A stretch of 64,000 nucleotides of DNA from Membranipora membranacea (taxonomy: Eukaryota; Bryozoa; Gymnolaemata; Cheilostomatida; Membraniporidae), in assembly GCA_914767715.1 (NCBI GenBank), contig OU612071.1:28393681-28457680 (forward strand), given 5' to 3'. Below are positions 22,426 through 34,598 of this stretch, in pieces. The translations under genes were made by a program, and so were the position numbers. The notes beneath the pieces are model-generated. The model saw nothing but the letters and a program-made list of their open reading frames with translations, ran no database searches and was not told the DNA's origin. Each line of letters starts with the position of its first letter. Positions within the stretch are counted from its first letter, which is position 1.

Positions 22426-22439
22426 TTTGTCCTAAGGTA

Positions 22440-23260
22440 GGTAGGAAGTATACCAACTCTCTAGCTAGAGAAGATGTGCAAATATTAAAGAGAGTCAGTT
22501 GACAGTCAGGCTAGGTCTTACACAAGCTACTGCTATATCATTTATTGGTGGTGGTGGTGGGTAGCTGGGTAATGTCCAGTTAGGTGCAGGCACAGAACTT
22601 GATAAGCTGCAACATTTCAATTCGATGTTTTGTTGTGATTCCCGCTACTCCAACAGCTGCTGGCAAGGTCAAGTCCCAACTTCCTGTACTAAGCCACTTG
22701 GGCTCTCCAACATGTATGTTAGAGTTCAATTTGGAAGCGCCAAAGTAGTCCATACTGCCTGTGCAGAAAAGCAACTTGTGTTGTCGCCTGTTGGTTTCAT
22801 ATTCATTTTGCTGACTGCCCTCAGACGCGCTGATTTTAAGGTCGGAGGGCATTGTCAGAAGATACTGGCCATTAGAATGTTACATAACCAAGTTATTGTA
22901 TAATCATGACATTTTACAGGATAAATCTGGTAGGGGTCTTCCAACAGCACAGTCAAAGAGTATAAATACAGTTAGAGCAAGAGTATGAACAATCAATGTC
23001 TTTTTGTTCCCAAAGATAATATTCTTAGAATATTAACCAACTGTATATTTTACTTTCTCACAGGCAGTCAACAGAACATGACAGGAGCTGTGAGGCTGAC
23101 AGTCTGACAGTTAGATGATGATTTACTTCTCAGCAAAACATGTCAGGCTAGAACAACAGGTATGTAAATATCAGTGTGGTTTGTTTAGTGGATCGTTGTC
23201 AAACTTTGAATAGGAACTCCGAGTAGTGAATAGCGGGCTATCTAATTAGCGCCATCGACC
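22440..23260. other. Region without a recognised gene
   Basis: A (GGT)n run is at about 22545-22560. An exon-like stretch 23065-23160, bounded by TCTCACAG and CAG|GTATGT, has no long open frame. Confidence 0.4.
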
Positions 23261-23261
23261 C

Positions 23262-23390
23262 ATTCTGTTTTGGGGATGGTGAGATGGCGAGATGGCGCAA
23301 TCGGTTAGCGCGCTTGCTATTCACTGCCAGGCGATTAGTGTTGCAGGAGTTGTGGAGGACTGGGGGAGCTTTCATTGTTGTTTGTTCCAG
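23262..23390 (+). mobile_element. tRNA-derived SINE
   Basis: GATGGTGAGATGGCG followed by TGGCGCAATCGGTTAGCGCG resembles a tRNA 5' half with a pol III A box. The same sequence occurs reversed at 57500-57612, where a perfect B box (GGTTCGAATCC) is kept. Here the B-box region is replaced by the start of a LINE fragment. Confidence 0.6.
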
Positions 23391-24655
23391 CCCCCAGCAC
23401 CCTCAGGTGTATACCTCTCCTTCATTTGTATGCATTGTATGCAGCATTTATCACCCCCCTGGTGCAGACCAAGAGACAACACTAGTATATATCCAATCAA
23501 GCATCCTCAAACTATCCAGACGACATGCGAACGCTCAACTCCTAATATGTGGTGATTTCAACAGACTGCCAATAGATGAACTTGCTACTCAATTTGGACT
23601 ATCAAATGTAGTTGATTTTCACACTCGTGGAGATGCCATGTTAGATCTTATTCTGACTGACATACCATCATAAAAATACTGTGACAAACTGGCCCCGATC
23701 GCCAACAACGACCACTGTTGCATCCTGCTGCGGGGAGAGGGGAATCTACCAAGCCGCTATGTCAAAAGACAAAAGAGGCTTGTCACCCACCCTCGCAAGC
23801 TTATGGTTCTGAAGGGATTAGCTGAACAGTCTTGGTCCTCAGTACTAAATACCCAGGATATAAACAGCAAAGATTCTTGACAATCACTGCCCTATAAAAA
23901 CCACCAAAGTCCGGGTCAAAAAACCTCCCTGGATGAGCGACAGACTAGAAAAAGTAATCTGTGCCAAAAATGAGGCGTACCGTAAAGGCTGCCCATCGCC
24001 CAAACTACTGAGAACTATCTGCCAACGACTTCTCAGACAAAACAAAAGAAAATTTGTCCGGGAAACCCTCAACAAAAACCAAAACACTAAAGCCTGGTGG
24101 GACACTATAAAAAAGCTGACAAACAAAACTTAACAACAACAATCATCAGCACATGTGATTATCGACGACACCAAACTATCTAATGACACTTTCTGTAAAA
24201 ATCTCAACTCTTACTATGTAGAAGTCGGGGGAATGCGAGCTACCTCGAGCTCTTCATATGTAACTACTAACACCAACAAGCTAGACCATCTAAGTATAGG
24301 AGAAGTCAAACTCCTCATGAGAAAACTGGATATTTCAAAAGCTACATCAAATGAAGACTTCCCCACATGGATATCTAAGGAAGGCATAGAAGATATAGCC
24401 ATTCCACTACACAACATTATTAACTGTGCCCTGGATACCAACTCTTTCCCTGATATTTGAAAAAAGGCACAAGTAGTACCGATCCCTAAATACAAAACAC
24501 CATCTACATACAAGGATTACCGGCCTTCAGCTTATTATTCCATCTCGGCAAACTTCTGGAGGAAGTAATTATATCCAAAATGAAATCTCACCTAGCAGAA
24601 GTACTTAACGCTAATCAATATGCCTACCAACAGAAACTCAGTACCACCGATATAA
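23391..24655 (+). mobile_element. CR1/L2-like LINE, 5' part (endonuclease end and linker to RT)
   Basis: The frame encodes an APE-type endonuclease C-terminus (LICGDFNRLP, HTRGDAMLDLILTD, NDHC), then the linker and the start of the RT region (LNSYYVEVG, EDFPTWISKEG, INCALD, NQYAYQQK). Several stops and frame changes (about 23671, 23878, 24131, 24458) make it a dead copy. It is cut at about 24655 by a 2.4-kb insertion and resumes at 27125, where the next RT residues follow. Confidence 0.85.
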
Positions 24656-25639
24656 TTGTGAGGAACGGATATTGTCGTCCTATCCTATACTAAAGTAAAT
24701 GCCGTGTACTATTAGTATGTTGTTGTAGTTGTTCTATAACCGTCCTACTTTTAAATTGGTTCTAACTATGTTTGTAGTTATGGTTTTAAATCTTGCACTC
24801 CGGACACTTCAAAATGTCACTTTATTGTGTAATTTATTTGTAGTTCTAATTTGGATTTACCTCCTCTTTCATGCACTGAAGAAAGACAAGATCGCTCAAA
24901 TCTATTAAAACGTGGTTCCAATTGGTAATGCTAGCACTCTGGTGAGTACGAGGTATTTAACTTATTAATTTATAGTGACGAACAGCTGGTTCCCACTACT
25001 CCACAAAGCAATTTACTACGGGGTTGTTATTGAGCCTGACCTCTTCTTAGCTTCACTAGAAGTTGCCTTCAAGTTGTTTAAGAAAGGTTCCTGCCGATAA
25101 CCTGCTAAGACCCCTGTCTTGTTCTAACAGTAAAACTCTTGATTAGTTTCGAGACAATGCTCTTACACCACAAAGTCAATTTAATCCTTAGATGTTAATA
25201 TGACACAATCACTATTTATGAATGTGTTCAGGTACGTTTGATATTTTTTGTTATTCAACTTAGGTGACTGATTTTATTTATAAGCACCTACTTGATCTCT
25301 GTATAGTGCCTGGAAGCCCAATCAGGTAATCAAGGCGGTGTATCAGTATCACAGGCCTCTTAGCCAAGTTAAATTAGCTAAAGACTCCAACCCAATTTCT
25401 AGTGAAGGAAAGAGGTATCAGTCTGTGGTCACTCTAAAATTAATGTTCAATTTCTATATTCAATGTTGAATTAATGTTTCACAGATTAGAGGTATCTTAT
25501 CTTAAATCGGTAGCGTCCTACTTCTTTAAAACACAAGAATCTAATCCTAAACTATTATTCCGAAACTTAATCTATTTAACCCCCAAGCAAATATGAATAC
25601 TAATTAATACTGTTCTGCTTTGACAATAGTTCCCAATGA

Positions 25640-25955
25640 TACTTCTAAAATGATTTCCCACTTGATATGAGCCCCTACGCGAAATACCTGCGTTTATGGT
25701 GGGTCACAATGATTTCCGACTTTGATATGAGCACCTTACGCGAATTACATGCGTTTTTGGTGGGTCACAATGATTTCCGACTTTGATATGAGCACCTACG
25801 CGAATTACATGCGTTATGGTGGATCACAATGATTTCCGACTTGATATGAGCACCTTACGCGAATTACATGCGTTTTTGGTGGGTCACAATGATTTCCGAC
25901 TTTGATATGAGCACCTACGCGAATTACATGCGTTTAAGGTGGGTCACAATGATTA
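25640..25955. repeat. About 59-bp repeat, 5 copies
   Basis: Units contain ATGATTTCCGACTTTGATAT, then GAGCACCTTACGCGAATTAC and ATGCGTTTTTGGTGGGTCAC; the first copy is more diverged. Confidence 0.9.
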
Positions 25956-26457
25956 AACCTCCTAAAGTTAATTTTGAATCCTGTTTCAGAGTGTTGTTAT
26001 AGTAACAATTAACAACGACTTACTTTAGTTGATTGCAAAATTGCCTTATAAACTCTTAGTGAATATGACCTAACGTCTGAGTACCTGACGAACTGTCCCT
26101 AATTACTTTGCCAATTACTATATGCATAGAAATCAATTACAACAGTATATTCACTAAAGTTATTGTTTATTGTCTTGATACTTATAAAAAAAATGATAAT
26201 GTAATTCAAATGATACTCACAGTATATATTGGTCCTTAGACTCCACTTTAGTGTTAGCGTTCCAACAAAGATCTCTGATTTAAAGCTAGCATTTATTAAA
26301 TCAAAATATAATGTCTTTTACTAGCTATGTAAAAAGTTGACTGTGCTGCTCAAAGAATTAAACTGTACTAATTTACTGTTCAAAATTTCGGCCTTTATAT
26401 AGGTGCCGATTTTTGTGCTGACTCTGCTTGTTGTCGTTTGATTAGCTGTCGGCGGAT

Positions 26458-26960
26458 TAGTGGATTAGTGTCTCTTGTGGCTTTGTTATATGAAACCGTT
26501 CTGTGGTCACGTCACGTGGTATATGGCTGTTGTTCCTCAGTCTACCTTCTGGAATTTATTGTTCTATTTTTGGGCTGACTTGTTGTTGTTACTCCATGAT
26601 TAATTACTTCTGTGTCATCCTGAAGATTACTTGGTACTTGGTGCTATGACGTTTTGGAAAACCAAATTCCTGAAGATTAATTGGTACTTGGTACTAGGAT
26701 TAGTGTCTCTTGTGGCTTTGTTATATGAAACCGTTCTGTGGTCACATCACGTGGTATATTGCTGCTGTTCCTCAGTCTACCCTCTGGAATTTGTTGTTCT
26801 ATTTTTGGGCTGACTTTGTTGTTGTTACTTCCTGGTTAATTACTTCTGTGTCACCCTGGAGATTACTTGGTACTTGGTACTATGACGTTTTGGAAAACCA
26901 AATTACTGCGTCACTGGAATTCCTATTTTCTGACCGGATTAGCCTGCTGCGGTTATCTTC
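26458..26960. repeat. Tandem duplication of about 235 bp
   Basis: Both copies contain GGATTAGTGTCTCTTGTGGC, TATGAAACCGTTCTGTGGTC, CTCAGTCTACC and TATGACGTTTTGGAAAACC, in the same order, with moderate divergence. Confidence 0.9.
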
Positions 26961-27124
26961 GCTACATCTTTGATGGATTACTTCTGCGTCTCTCTGCTCG
27001 TTGTGTATGCTTGTGACTACAAAATACCATGGAGGTTACTGGGTGCATTTGTTTCCATCTCTATCTGTACCCTCTGACTTCTGCGGCTGGCTGAATATAA
27101 CTACATATCTCAAGTGCCCATTTT

Positions 27125-28335
27125 TGGTACTGACACAATACCGCAGTTGATAGATGACTGGACATCCGTTCTGGACTCAAATACTAATGCGAAACTAATA
27201 CAAAATGCATGCCTTGATTTTTCCAAAGCCTTCGATAGGATGCAGCACCCCATACTGATATAGAAAATGAATCATTTTGGTTTTAACGCTAATGTCATTG
27301 CCTTAGTAGAAAGTTTTTTGGAGTCAAGACAACAATGTGTAAAATACTGTTATAATTTTTCTGACTACAAACCCATTCAAGTAGGTGCCCCTCAAGGAAC
27401 CAAACTGGGACCCATCCTTTGGCTAATTTATGTTGATGATTTAAATTCTTTTGATTATGATACAAAATGTATCAAATATGCTGATGATACAACCTTTTAT
27501 AAGCCTATCGTTGATCCATCCACTGAGAGCATATCTGACGCAATACTGTTAGCAAACACCTGGTCTGAGCAAAACAACATGATTTTGAAATTCCAGCAAA
27601 ACTGTGATACTGAATGTAGCTTTTACAAACAAACCTGCTATGCACCTTGGTATATCCTTTGGAGATGATAACCTCTTTATCTCTCCCTCTGAGCATATCA
27701 AGTTTTTAGGCGTATTCATAGACAACACACAACTTTAAACAATCATCTTGACTATATTATATCTAAATGCTCTCAACGATTATATTTGATGAGACTGCTA
27801 AAACGCATGGGCATGGATAGTGATGGCCTCAGAAACTTCTATATAGCTAAAATTAAGTCTATAATCTCCTACGCCTGCCCTGCATGGTATAATCTACTAT
27901 CAGACACCAATATAACACGTCTCGAGAGGATCCAGCGCTCTGCAACTCGGATTGTGCTGCCATTCTCTGACAACTACGAGCAGAGGCTGGACCATCTAGC
28001 ACTGCCACCCATCACAACATTCCTGCACACCACTTGCAGTGAACATTTCACTAGAATAGCTGACAACGACAATCACCCCTTGAGCTCTTGTACTAAAATA
28101 AACACAAACAGAACATCTGCTCGTAGAGCAAAAATAGATAAATATAAGCCATCCAAGTGTAGAACAACCAAAATACAAAATACCTTTTTTGAATTTTCTA
28201 TGCGATTTTTTAACTAATGCAGCTCAGACTCCTTTTATTTTTATTTTTATTTCCATGTATGTGCTGTACATTCGATGCTATCAACCTATCACAGGATGGA
28301 TATTAGAATTTAGGCAATAAACAAACTTCAAACTT
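27125..28335 (+). mobile_element. CR1/L2-like LINE, 3' part (reverse transcriptase)
   Basis: RT landmarks in order: CLDFSKAFDRMQHPIL, VGAPQGTKLGPILW, YVDDLNSF, KYADDTTFYKP, then the thumb and C-terminal region (ISYACPAWYNLL, LERIQRSATRIVLP, ADNDNHPLSSC). Frame breaks occur at about 27262 and 27668-27786. The 3' end is AATAAACAAACTTCAAACTTCAA, a short-repeat tail. It is the continuation of the piece at 23391-24655. Confidence 0.88.
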
Positions 28336-28589
28336 CAAATTTGATGCTTTCTGATTTTGCCATGTATCATTTGGGAACAATCTTATAAGTCGAAGTCACC
28401 CACACTGGTATGATTGGAGACTAACTCACACTAGGTACTGGGAATAAATGTGAACATATAGCCGTCTAACACCTTTACATTGGCAGAGATGTGGTTTTTC
28501 AGTCAGCCGGTAAATTTGTAACGCAGAATGATGCTGTCGATATCGTGTTTTATGGCTGACTGTGACTAGTTGACAACCACAGCGGCTAA

Positions 28590-28752
28590 AATGTGGTTAT
28601 AAATATGAGCAGCTGAGTAATACATGATGGCTTGTTGTGTACTAATGTGGTTATAAATATGAGCAGCTGAGTAATACATGATGGCTTGTTGTGTACTAAT
28701 GTGGTTATAAATATGAGCAGCTGAGTAATACATGATGGCTTGTTGTGTACTA
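28590..28752. repeat. 54-bp repeat, 3 copies
   Basis: TAATGTGGTTATAAATATGA followed by GCAGCTGAGTAATACATGAT repeats three times nearly exactly. Confidence 0.93.
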
Positions 28753-29285
28753 ACCTCTCATACTTGTTGTGTGCTGTCAGTACAACAGATAATCATTGTG
28801 ATGATCTGATAATTTACTTTTATAACACAGCCTGATCCTTATTGATATAATATGATTGCTGCTTGTGTGAAGATTTCGGACTTGTCAGTCATTTAGTTAG
28901 GTTCTATGGGGTGATAACATGTTAGGTAAGAAGGCTCAAACAATTCAGCTACAGTACAACATGTATTCAACTTTGGGAGCCTCATCTAGACTATACCAAT
29001 ATTTATAATCTTTAACTTTACCAAACGTAACACCAACTGCCCATCAAATATTATCATGGCTCATTTGGAATTCTCTGAATCATTGTCCATAATCCCATGC
29101 AAAGGCATTGTCTGTAAGTTCTCAGCCACACAAAATATTACATAACTTTCAGCATTTCTTTGTGACATTGAAGAATAGTTTGCTATGATTGCACTGGAGG
29201 AACAAGACAGGGGAGCTGAGGATGAACTAAACTAGTCTGACAGGCTCATACACTATGTTTCAATGCTCCGTACAAATGCGCATAT
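28753..29285. other. Region without a recognised gene
   Basis: AT-rich unique sequence between a tandem repeat and a LINE fragment; nothing else seen. Confidence 0.5.
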
Positions 29286-29289
29286 AGGC

Positions 29290-29878
29290 GATTTTAGCCC
29301 TTTCCCACAACTACCCAGCAATGAGTTCATAAATAAGAAACTTTCTGATGAATATCATCAGCTATGACGCACCCATGCAGAGAACAACATCAACCAGATA
29401 AGCAAAGGAAGTACAAAGTGGTGGCACAACATCAAGGAGATCACAGATTCTGACAGCAGCAAAGCTCAAACACCAACGTTGAGATACATCGATGACCGAT
29501 GGATGACCGACGCAGAATTTGTTGAAAGCCAGCACAACTACTACAGCTCAATCGCTACACCATCTTCACATGCTATACCCGTCCCACAACACCCAGAAGA
29601 ACCACCAAGCTACGCTAGTCAAGCAGAGGTCTACACTCTACTTCGCAACATCAACACCAAGAAAGCCAACAACAGTCAGGATTTCCCCTCATGGATCAGC
29701 AAGAACAACGCAGAGGTACTGTGTGGACCACTCTCCCATATTATCAACTGCGCGTTGGAACAGGATACATTTCCAGCACTGTGGAAGTCAGCCGAAATAT
29801 TACCGCTGCCGAAGGTCGAAGTACCAGCAACTCACGGCGATTTCCGGCCAATATCTCTACTCAGGGCATATAAGGTAA
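29290..29878 (+). mobile_element. LINE fragment, pre-RT linker and RT start only
   Basis: The frame encodes KGSTKWWHNIKEITD, QDFPSWISKNNAE, IINCALEQDTFPALWKSAEI and FRPISLL, parallel to the copies at 23391 and 34599, with a TGA at about 29366. It stops abruptly at the boundary with the 340-bp tandem block; no RT core follows. Confidence 0.85.
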
Positions 29879-29939
29879 TTTTGTGAACCCGAGTTATCTC
29901 CACATCTCGAAAAGGACAAAAACCATATAAATTATAAAG

Positions 29940-31262
29940 CGAAAAACTTCTTTTGTGGCTGACATAAAAAGTTATCAAGCTAAAGACCTCAAATTTTCAG
30001 GACACACTCACAAACTGTGTATTTCTTTGCCCCCATGAAAGTGGAATAATTGCATGCATAAGCCGGCAGCAGGGCAGCAATTTATATCATTTTTTAACCG
30101 TTTTCCGTAAAGCTTTCGATATGTTGGTAGATATTTTCCTTGTTTACTAAAGAAAATAACCACTATGTTCCTCCGAAGATGAGCAATCCAATGATATAAA
30201 AGTTTGTGGTGTCACACCATTTGAAGCCATGCTGCTGCTCAAAAGAAAATGTGCTTTTACATTATTTTATTGATTTGCGATGATTTAGCTGTGCACAAAT
30301 ATGCTGATTGTGTGTGTATTCATCATCAGTAATGTAATGTAATTATTGTAATACAGAATTCATGCTCCACTAGATTTAAGCCAGACACTCTTAATTTGAT
30401 ACAACATGTCTGTGTAGCTCGGTGGATAATTCTCTATTTCGTCAACACAGAGCTCTGGGTTCGGTGCCAAATTTTTATACTCTCAATATGGCTATAAATC
30501 ATAATGATTGTAAAGAGAAATCCTTTTTTCTTGCAAACAAAATAAGTTGTCGAGCTACAGACCTCAGATTTTCAGATCCTACTCAAAAAATGCCCGCCAT
30601 GAAAATGGAGTAGTTACATACATATGCTGGCAGCAGGGCAGCAATTTTATCATTGTTAAACTGTTTTCACTAAGGCTCTCGAAATGTTGGCAGATGTTTT
30701 CCTTTTTTACTAAAAACATTAACACTATGTTCCTCGAGAGATGAGCGATCCAATGATATAAAAATTTGTGCAGTCAGACCTTTAGAAGAGATGCTACTGC
30801 TCAAAAGATAATTTGGCTACACATTATTTTACTGATTTGTGATGCTTTAGAAAAAACTTCTTTTGTAGCTGGCATAAGCAAATATTGAGCTACAGACCTC
30901 AGATTTTCAGGTCACACTGACAAACTGTGTATTTCTTTGCCCCCCCCCATGAAAGTGGAATAATTTCATACATAAGCCGGCAGCAGGGCAGCAATTAATA
31001 TAATTTTTCAACTGTTTTCCATAAAGCTTTCGATATGTTGGTAGATATTTTCCTTGTTTACTAAAGAAAATAACCACTGTGTTCCTCAGAAGATGAGCAA
31101 TCCAATGATATAAAAATTTGTGGTGTCAGACCATTCGAAGCCATGCTGCTGCTCAAAAGAAAATGTGCCTACACATTATTTTACTGATTTGTGATGCTTT
31201 AGAGAAAGCTTCTTTTGTAGCTGGCATAAGCAATTTTTGAGCTACAGACCTCAGATTTTCAG
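29940..31262. repeat. About 340-bp unit, three tandem copies plus a fourth start
   Basis: Copies start at about 29945, 30525 and 30848, with a partial one at 31206. Shared strings are GGCAGCAGGGCAGCAATTT, TTGGTAGATATTTTCCTTG, GATGAGCAATCCAATGATAT and CATGCTGCTGCTCAAAAG. Copies 1 and 2 are separated by unrelated sequence (30290-30525). No coding potential seen. Confidence 0.9.
30408..30478 (+). tRNA. tRNA-like sequence (pseudo-tRNA or SINE head)
   Basis: TGTAGCTCGGTGGATAATTC resembles an A box and GGGTTCGGTGCC a B box, followed by a T-rich stretch. I could not fold a full cloverleaf, so this is not a functional tRNA call. Confidence 0.25.
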
Positions 31263-31948
31263 GACATACACTGAGTTTCATGCCCCATATATCATTACCC
31301 AACCAGCAACATTATTGTATAATTAACCCTGCCTGCCAAATAAACTACATTCATTATTGCTATTGTATTGTTATAGTATAAATAATCCTTTACAGTTCTA
31401 GTCAATATTATAAAATTGGATTGACATTGTATTCAATGAGTTTGTGATTAGATGACCAGGCAAATTAGCTGCTACATTGATTAGATATTGCTGTGCAAGG
31501 TAGGTAGCATCAAAGTCTATGTCGCGGAAGGCTCAGTTTCAAATCCATACTGGGGCAAATCTTTTCTTTTCGTTTCATCATGATGGAACTCGAAAGCATT
31601 CCATTCGAATTGTCCTGCTCACAATTTTTGTAAGCACAGAAAACTTTTAGTATTGAGTATGATGAGCCGACAAAATACCTATGTTCAACTCTTCTGTGTT
31701 GTACTGTACCCTACATTATATCTTGTGCAATCTGAGAATGTAGGCAGCAACTGCATAAATAGAATACATCAGCTAAATTATGCTAGCAGAATTATCACAA
31801 AACTTTGCTACTAATAAAAAAGTACAACATTGCTCACCAGTTGAGCGAGGATCTACTTTGTATTAATCGCCCTACATGCCTAAGTTGAGAGAATTGATAT
31901 GCGAATGAGGCCATATTCTCCACAGAACTACCGAAAATATGCTGACTG

Positions 31949-32287
31949 ATGCTAGAAAACATACTTGGTGTCAAAGCATGCAGTATTAATACTGATTATT
32001 GGCATAGTCTTAATCTACGCTCCTTGGGATTTTTGAGATTGAATGGCTCTGAGCAAGGATTTAGCTCTGAATGCTATGGTATGTGGGTAGAGAGAAGCGA
32101 AGGTAAATCTATTGTAAGCCTGGTATATATTCATTACCTGTCTACAAAGGAGCTCTTGATGTTAAACTTTATCATTCCCAGCCATCTCAGTTATATGGTG
32201 TACAGGAAGCAATTGTGGCATTTTTCTCTCTCCCTCTTGGATGGTAGTTCCCTAGCAGGTGTTGGCACTAGTACAGATAGTATTTAA
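31949..32287 (+). other. ORF inside a dispersed repeat
   Basis: A 112-codon ORF overlaps a repeat (31990-32115) whose inverted copy is at 37430-37580. Shared strings are GCTCCTTGGGATTTTT and ATGTGGGTAGAGAGAAGC. Because the match continues outside a conserved frame, I read it as repeat sequence and not a gene. Confidence 0.4.
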
Positions 32288-32298
32288 ATGTTAGGCTA

Positions 32299-32853
32299 GT
32301 GACAACAACGTTTACAGTAATACATTTTAAGCTGTCAGCTTGTGTGCCACAAGCAGGGAGGTTAGCCTTTAACAGGCATAATGACTTAATTACTGTCAGG
32401 GTGACAGTTTTTGGAGCATGTACCAGTGCTGTAGACAGATTGGTGTATTATGTCAGGGTGACAATTTTTGGAGCATGCGCCGGTGCTGTGGACAAATTGA
32501 TATATTATGTCGGGGTGACCATTTTTGGAGCATGCACCGGTGCTATAGACAGATTGGTGTATTTCTTGAGATTCGTTATCAGACAGGATAAATACCAGAC
32601 AGAATTACTGTACCGAAGGAATGGCAAAAAACCAACAATAGCAACTTTCTGTGGTGATAGCTCAACCAGAGAGAATGTTTTCAACACCATCTCTGAGGGT
32701 AGTCGCTACCATGATAAACCGACAATAACAATTTTCTGCGGTGATAGCTCAACCAGAGAAAATGTGTGCATCACCATCTTTGAGGGTAGTCGCTACCACG
32801 ATAAAAGCATATGCAGAGATCTTAGTCCTAAAGTTTTTTTTTTGGAGATATAA
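32299..32853 (+). CDS. Hypothetical ORF built of two in-frame repeats
   Basis: A 184-codon frame contains a 19-residue unit three times (VRVTVFGACTSAVDRLVYY and variants; 57 nt) and a 29-residue unit twice (starting KPTIATFCGDSSTRENV). Substitutions between units are frequent but the frame stays open. No signal peptide or membrane span seen. No family recognised, and no splice or poly-A context supports it. It may be repetitive noncoding DNA that happens to be open. Confidence 0.3.
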   Translation: MTTTFTVIHFKLSACVPQAGRLAFNRHNDLITVRVTVFGACTSAVDRLVYYVRVTIFGACAGAVDKLIYYVGVTIFGACTGAIDRLVYFLRFVIRQDKYQTELLYRRNGKKPTIATFCGDSSTRENVFNTISEGSRYHDKPTITIFCGDSSTRENVCITIFEGSRYHDKSICRDLSPKVFFLEI

Positions 32854-34480
32854 GCGAACGCTTCCAACTGCATGCAAAGTAACTGGGCTTGATCCATGGA
32901 AAAGAAGCTAGGGTGGGAAAGTTGCTGACATTTTTTTAAAACGTGACAAAATAATGAGACACACAACATCATCTTCCTTCAAACCTCATTTTGAACAACT
33001 GTAAATTAACCTTGGTTTGCGGAGATTTCTATTTTAGCATCAGCTTATTATTGCGTCTCTGCCTTCTGCTATATATGATGCGATGAGCGAGAATTGAAAT
33101 AATATCATACTACATACTACAAGAAGAAAGAGAATATAACTACAAGTCACCACCAACTTCAATAATACTTGCACCGGCTACACCTTGCCTGCTACGTATA
33201 TCATCAAAGTGAAACTACCTGCTTGCACAACAATTATATAATCATCAAAGTGAAACTGCCTGACAAAGCTGCATCATGTATACACCATTGAACACACCAA
33301 TAAAGATATGGAGCATTCAGGCAGTATAGCAACAGGACCGTCGTCCTTTACGGTATCATTTTAGGCAGTTAGTATTAAGACAGGAACGCAACAGGACCGT
33401 CGTCCTATTTTAGCAGTGGCTTAAATTGTGAAGTAAGAGAATTGATTATATCATATAATATATTGTATTGTTGTGTAATTCGAAAGTATATCAACGTGTC
33501 TGTGCGATCAGTGACTAAATCAGAACTCATCTGGCATTCTGGCCTATAACCAAGGACAAGAGTGCAAGGACAGTCAGGTTAGAATATTCAGAACGACTTT
33601 TAATATTTTTATCTTATATAAATATTTTATATGTGTATTTTGTCTCAATTGAATTAAATGGTCAGGGTAATTAAATAAATAGTCTTAGTCTAAACAGATT
33701 AGTTTTATGCCTGTCTGGTTGACATAAATAATTGATAATCCAAGCAGCTTGACTCTTTAGTAGTCGCAATTGTGTATTCAAAGGCAATCCTAACTTCACG
33801 CACTTGTAGACGGCCTTGTCGGCGCTTTCATGTAATAGATCATAAACAGACATCAAAAGTTGCAATATATATATAGCTTGTGATGAATTAAATAGACTGT
33901 GTATTATAATAATCTTGAATTAAATTTAAGTTAACACTCGTGACGACGTCTAGTGAATTAAGCTCATGAGTAGATAAACAGTGCGTGTTACATTGTGTCA
34001 GGAAATTAATTGATATCGGTCATTGACGACCATCAGAATTTGTCGCAACAGTGTATTGTATATCAGTCTATAGTAGATCCGTGTATTGTATATCAGCCTA
34101 TCTTTGAGACCCTTCTGTGGGATATAATAATGATTCATAATTCGAGCGATGGCTTTCAGTGCTAAAATACATAGAACCTTAAATTAAATATAAAAGCCCT
34201 CTCGCTCATCAGAGTAGACTCGGAGCAAGCCAACTACACCCTGTTGTGTACACGGCCCAGTCCGTTTCTCACATTACCTCAATATTCCTCGTGAAAAATA
34301 CTAGATGGTTGACCAAATTCCATTTGTATATTTTCATCAAATTATTTCACCAAGCTCTGCTTCCATGCTCATCATAGTACAGAGTAACTATGCCAAGAAT
34401 GAAATTGCTTTGCAAAAAAATCTCTTGCGCCCTTATTATCCAGTATTTGCAACAATGTTTCATTGATTTTCCGCTGCTAC
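32854..34480. other. Region without a recognised gene
   Basis: The motif GCAACAGGACCGTCGTCCT occurs twice (about 33330 and 33387). TGTATTGTATATCAG is duplicated at about 34052 and 34081. No coding family seen. Confidence 0.5.
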
Positions 34481-34491
34481 TTGGTCAACTA

Positions 34492-34543
34492 CAAGAGCTG
34501 AGCCAGATACAACATACAGTGGTTGTATCTGGCTCAGCTCTTG
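34492..34543. repeat. Hairpin with 22-bp perfect arms
   Basis: CAAGAGCTGAGCCAGATACA plus AC (34492-34513), loop ATACAGTG, then the exact reverse complement (34522-34543). It sits about 50 bases upstream of the LINE at 34599. No flanking direct repeat is evident. Confidence 0.9.
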
Positions 34544-34598
34544 ATTATCTGATCTTGATTTCAGCCAAGGAAAACCCTCATATACCTATCTCCGGACT

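Larger units (their letters stand above)
24656..27124. mobile_element. 2.4-kb insertion inside the LINE, type unknown
   Basis: LINE protein sequence is continuous if this block is removed (...STTD to TIPQLIDDW). The junctions carry similar ACCGATA and ACTGACA heptamers, possibly a decayed target duplication. No transposase or RT is seen inside. It holds a 59-bp array (25640-25955), a direct duplication (26458-26960) and a TATA-like TTTATATAGG at about 26394. It could be a solo long terminal repeat or a non-autonomous element. Confidence 0.6.

Noticed and set aside
28590-28752. Spaced repeats considered as a CRISPR array
   Set aside because: Contiguous tandem units without variable spacers, in eukaryotic DNA.
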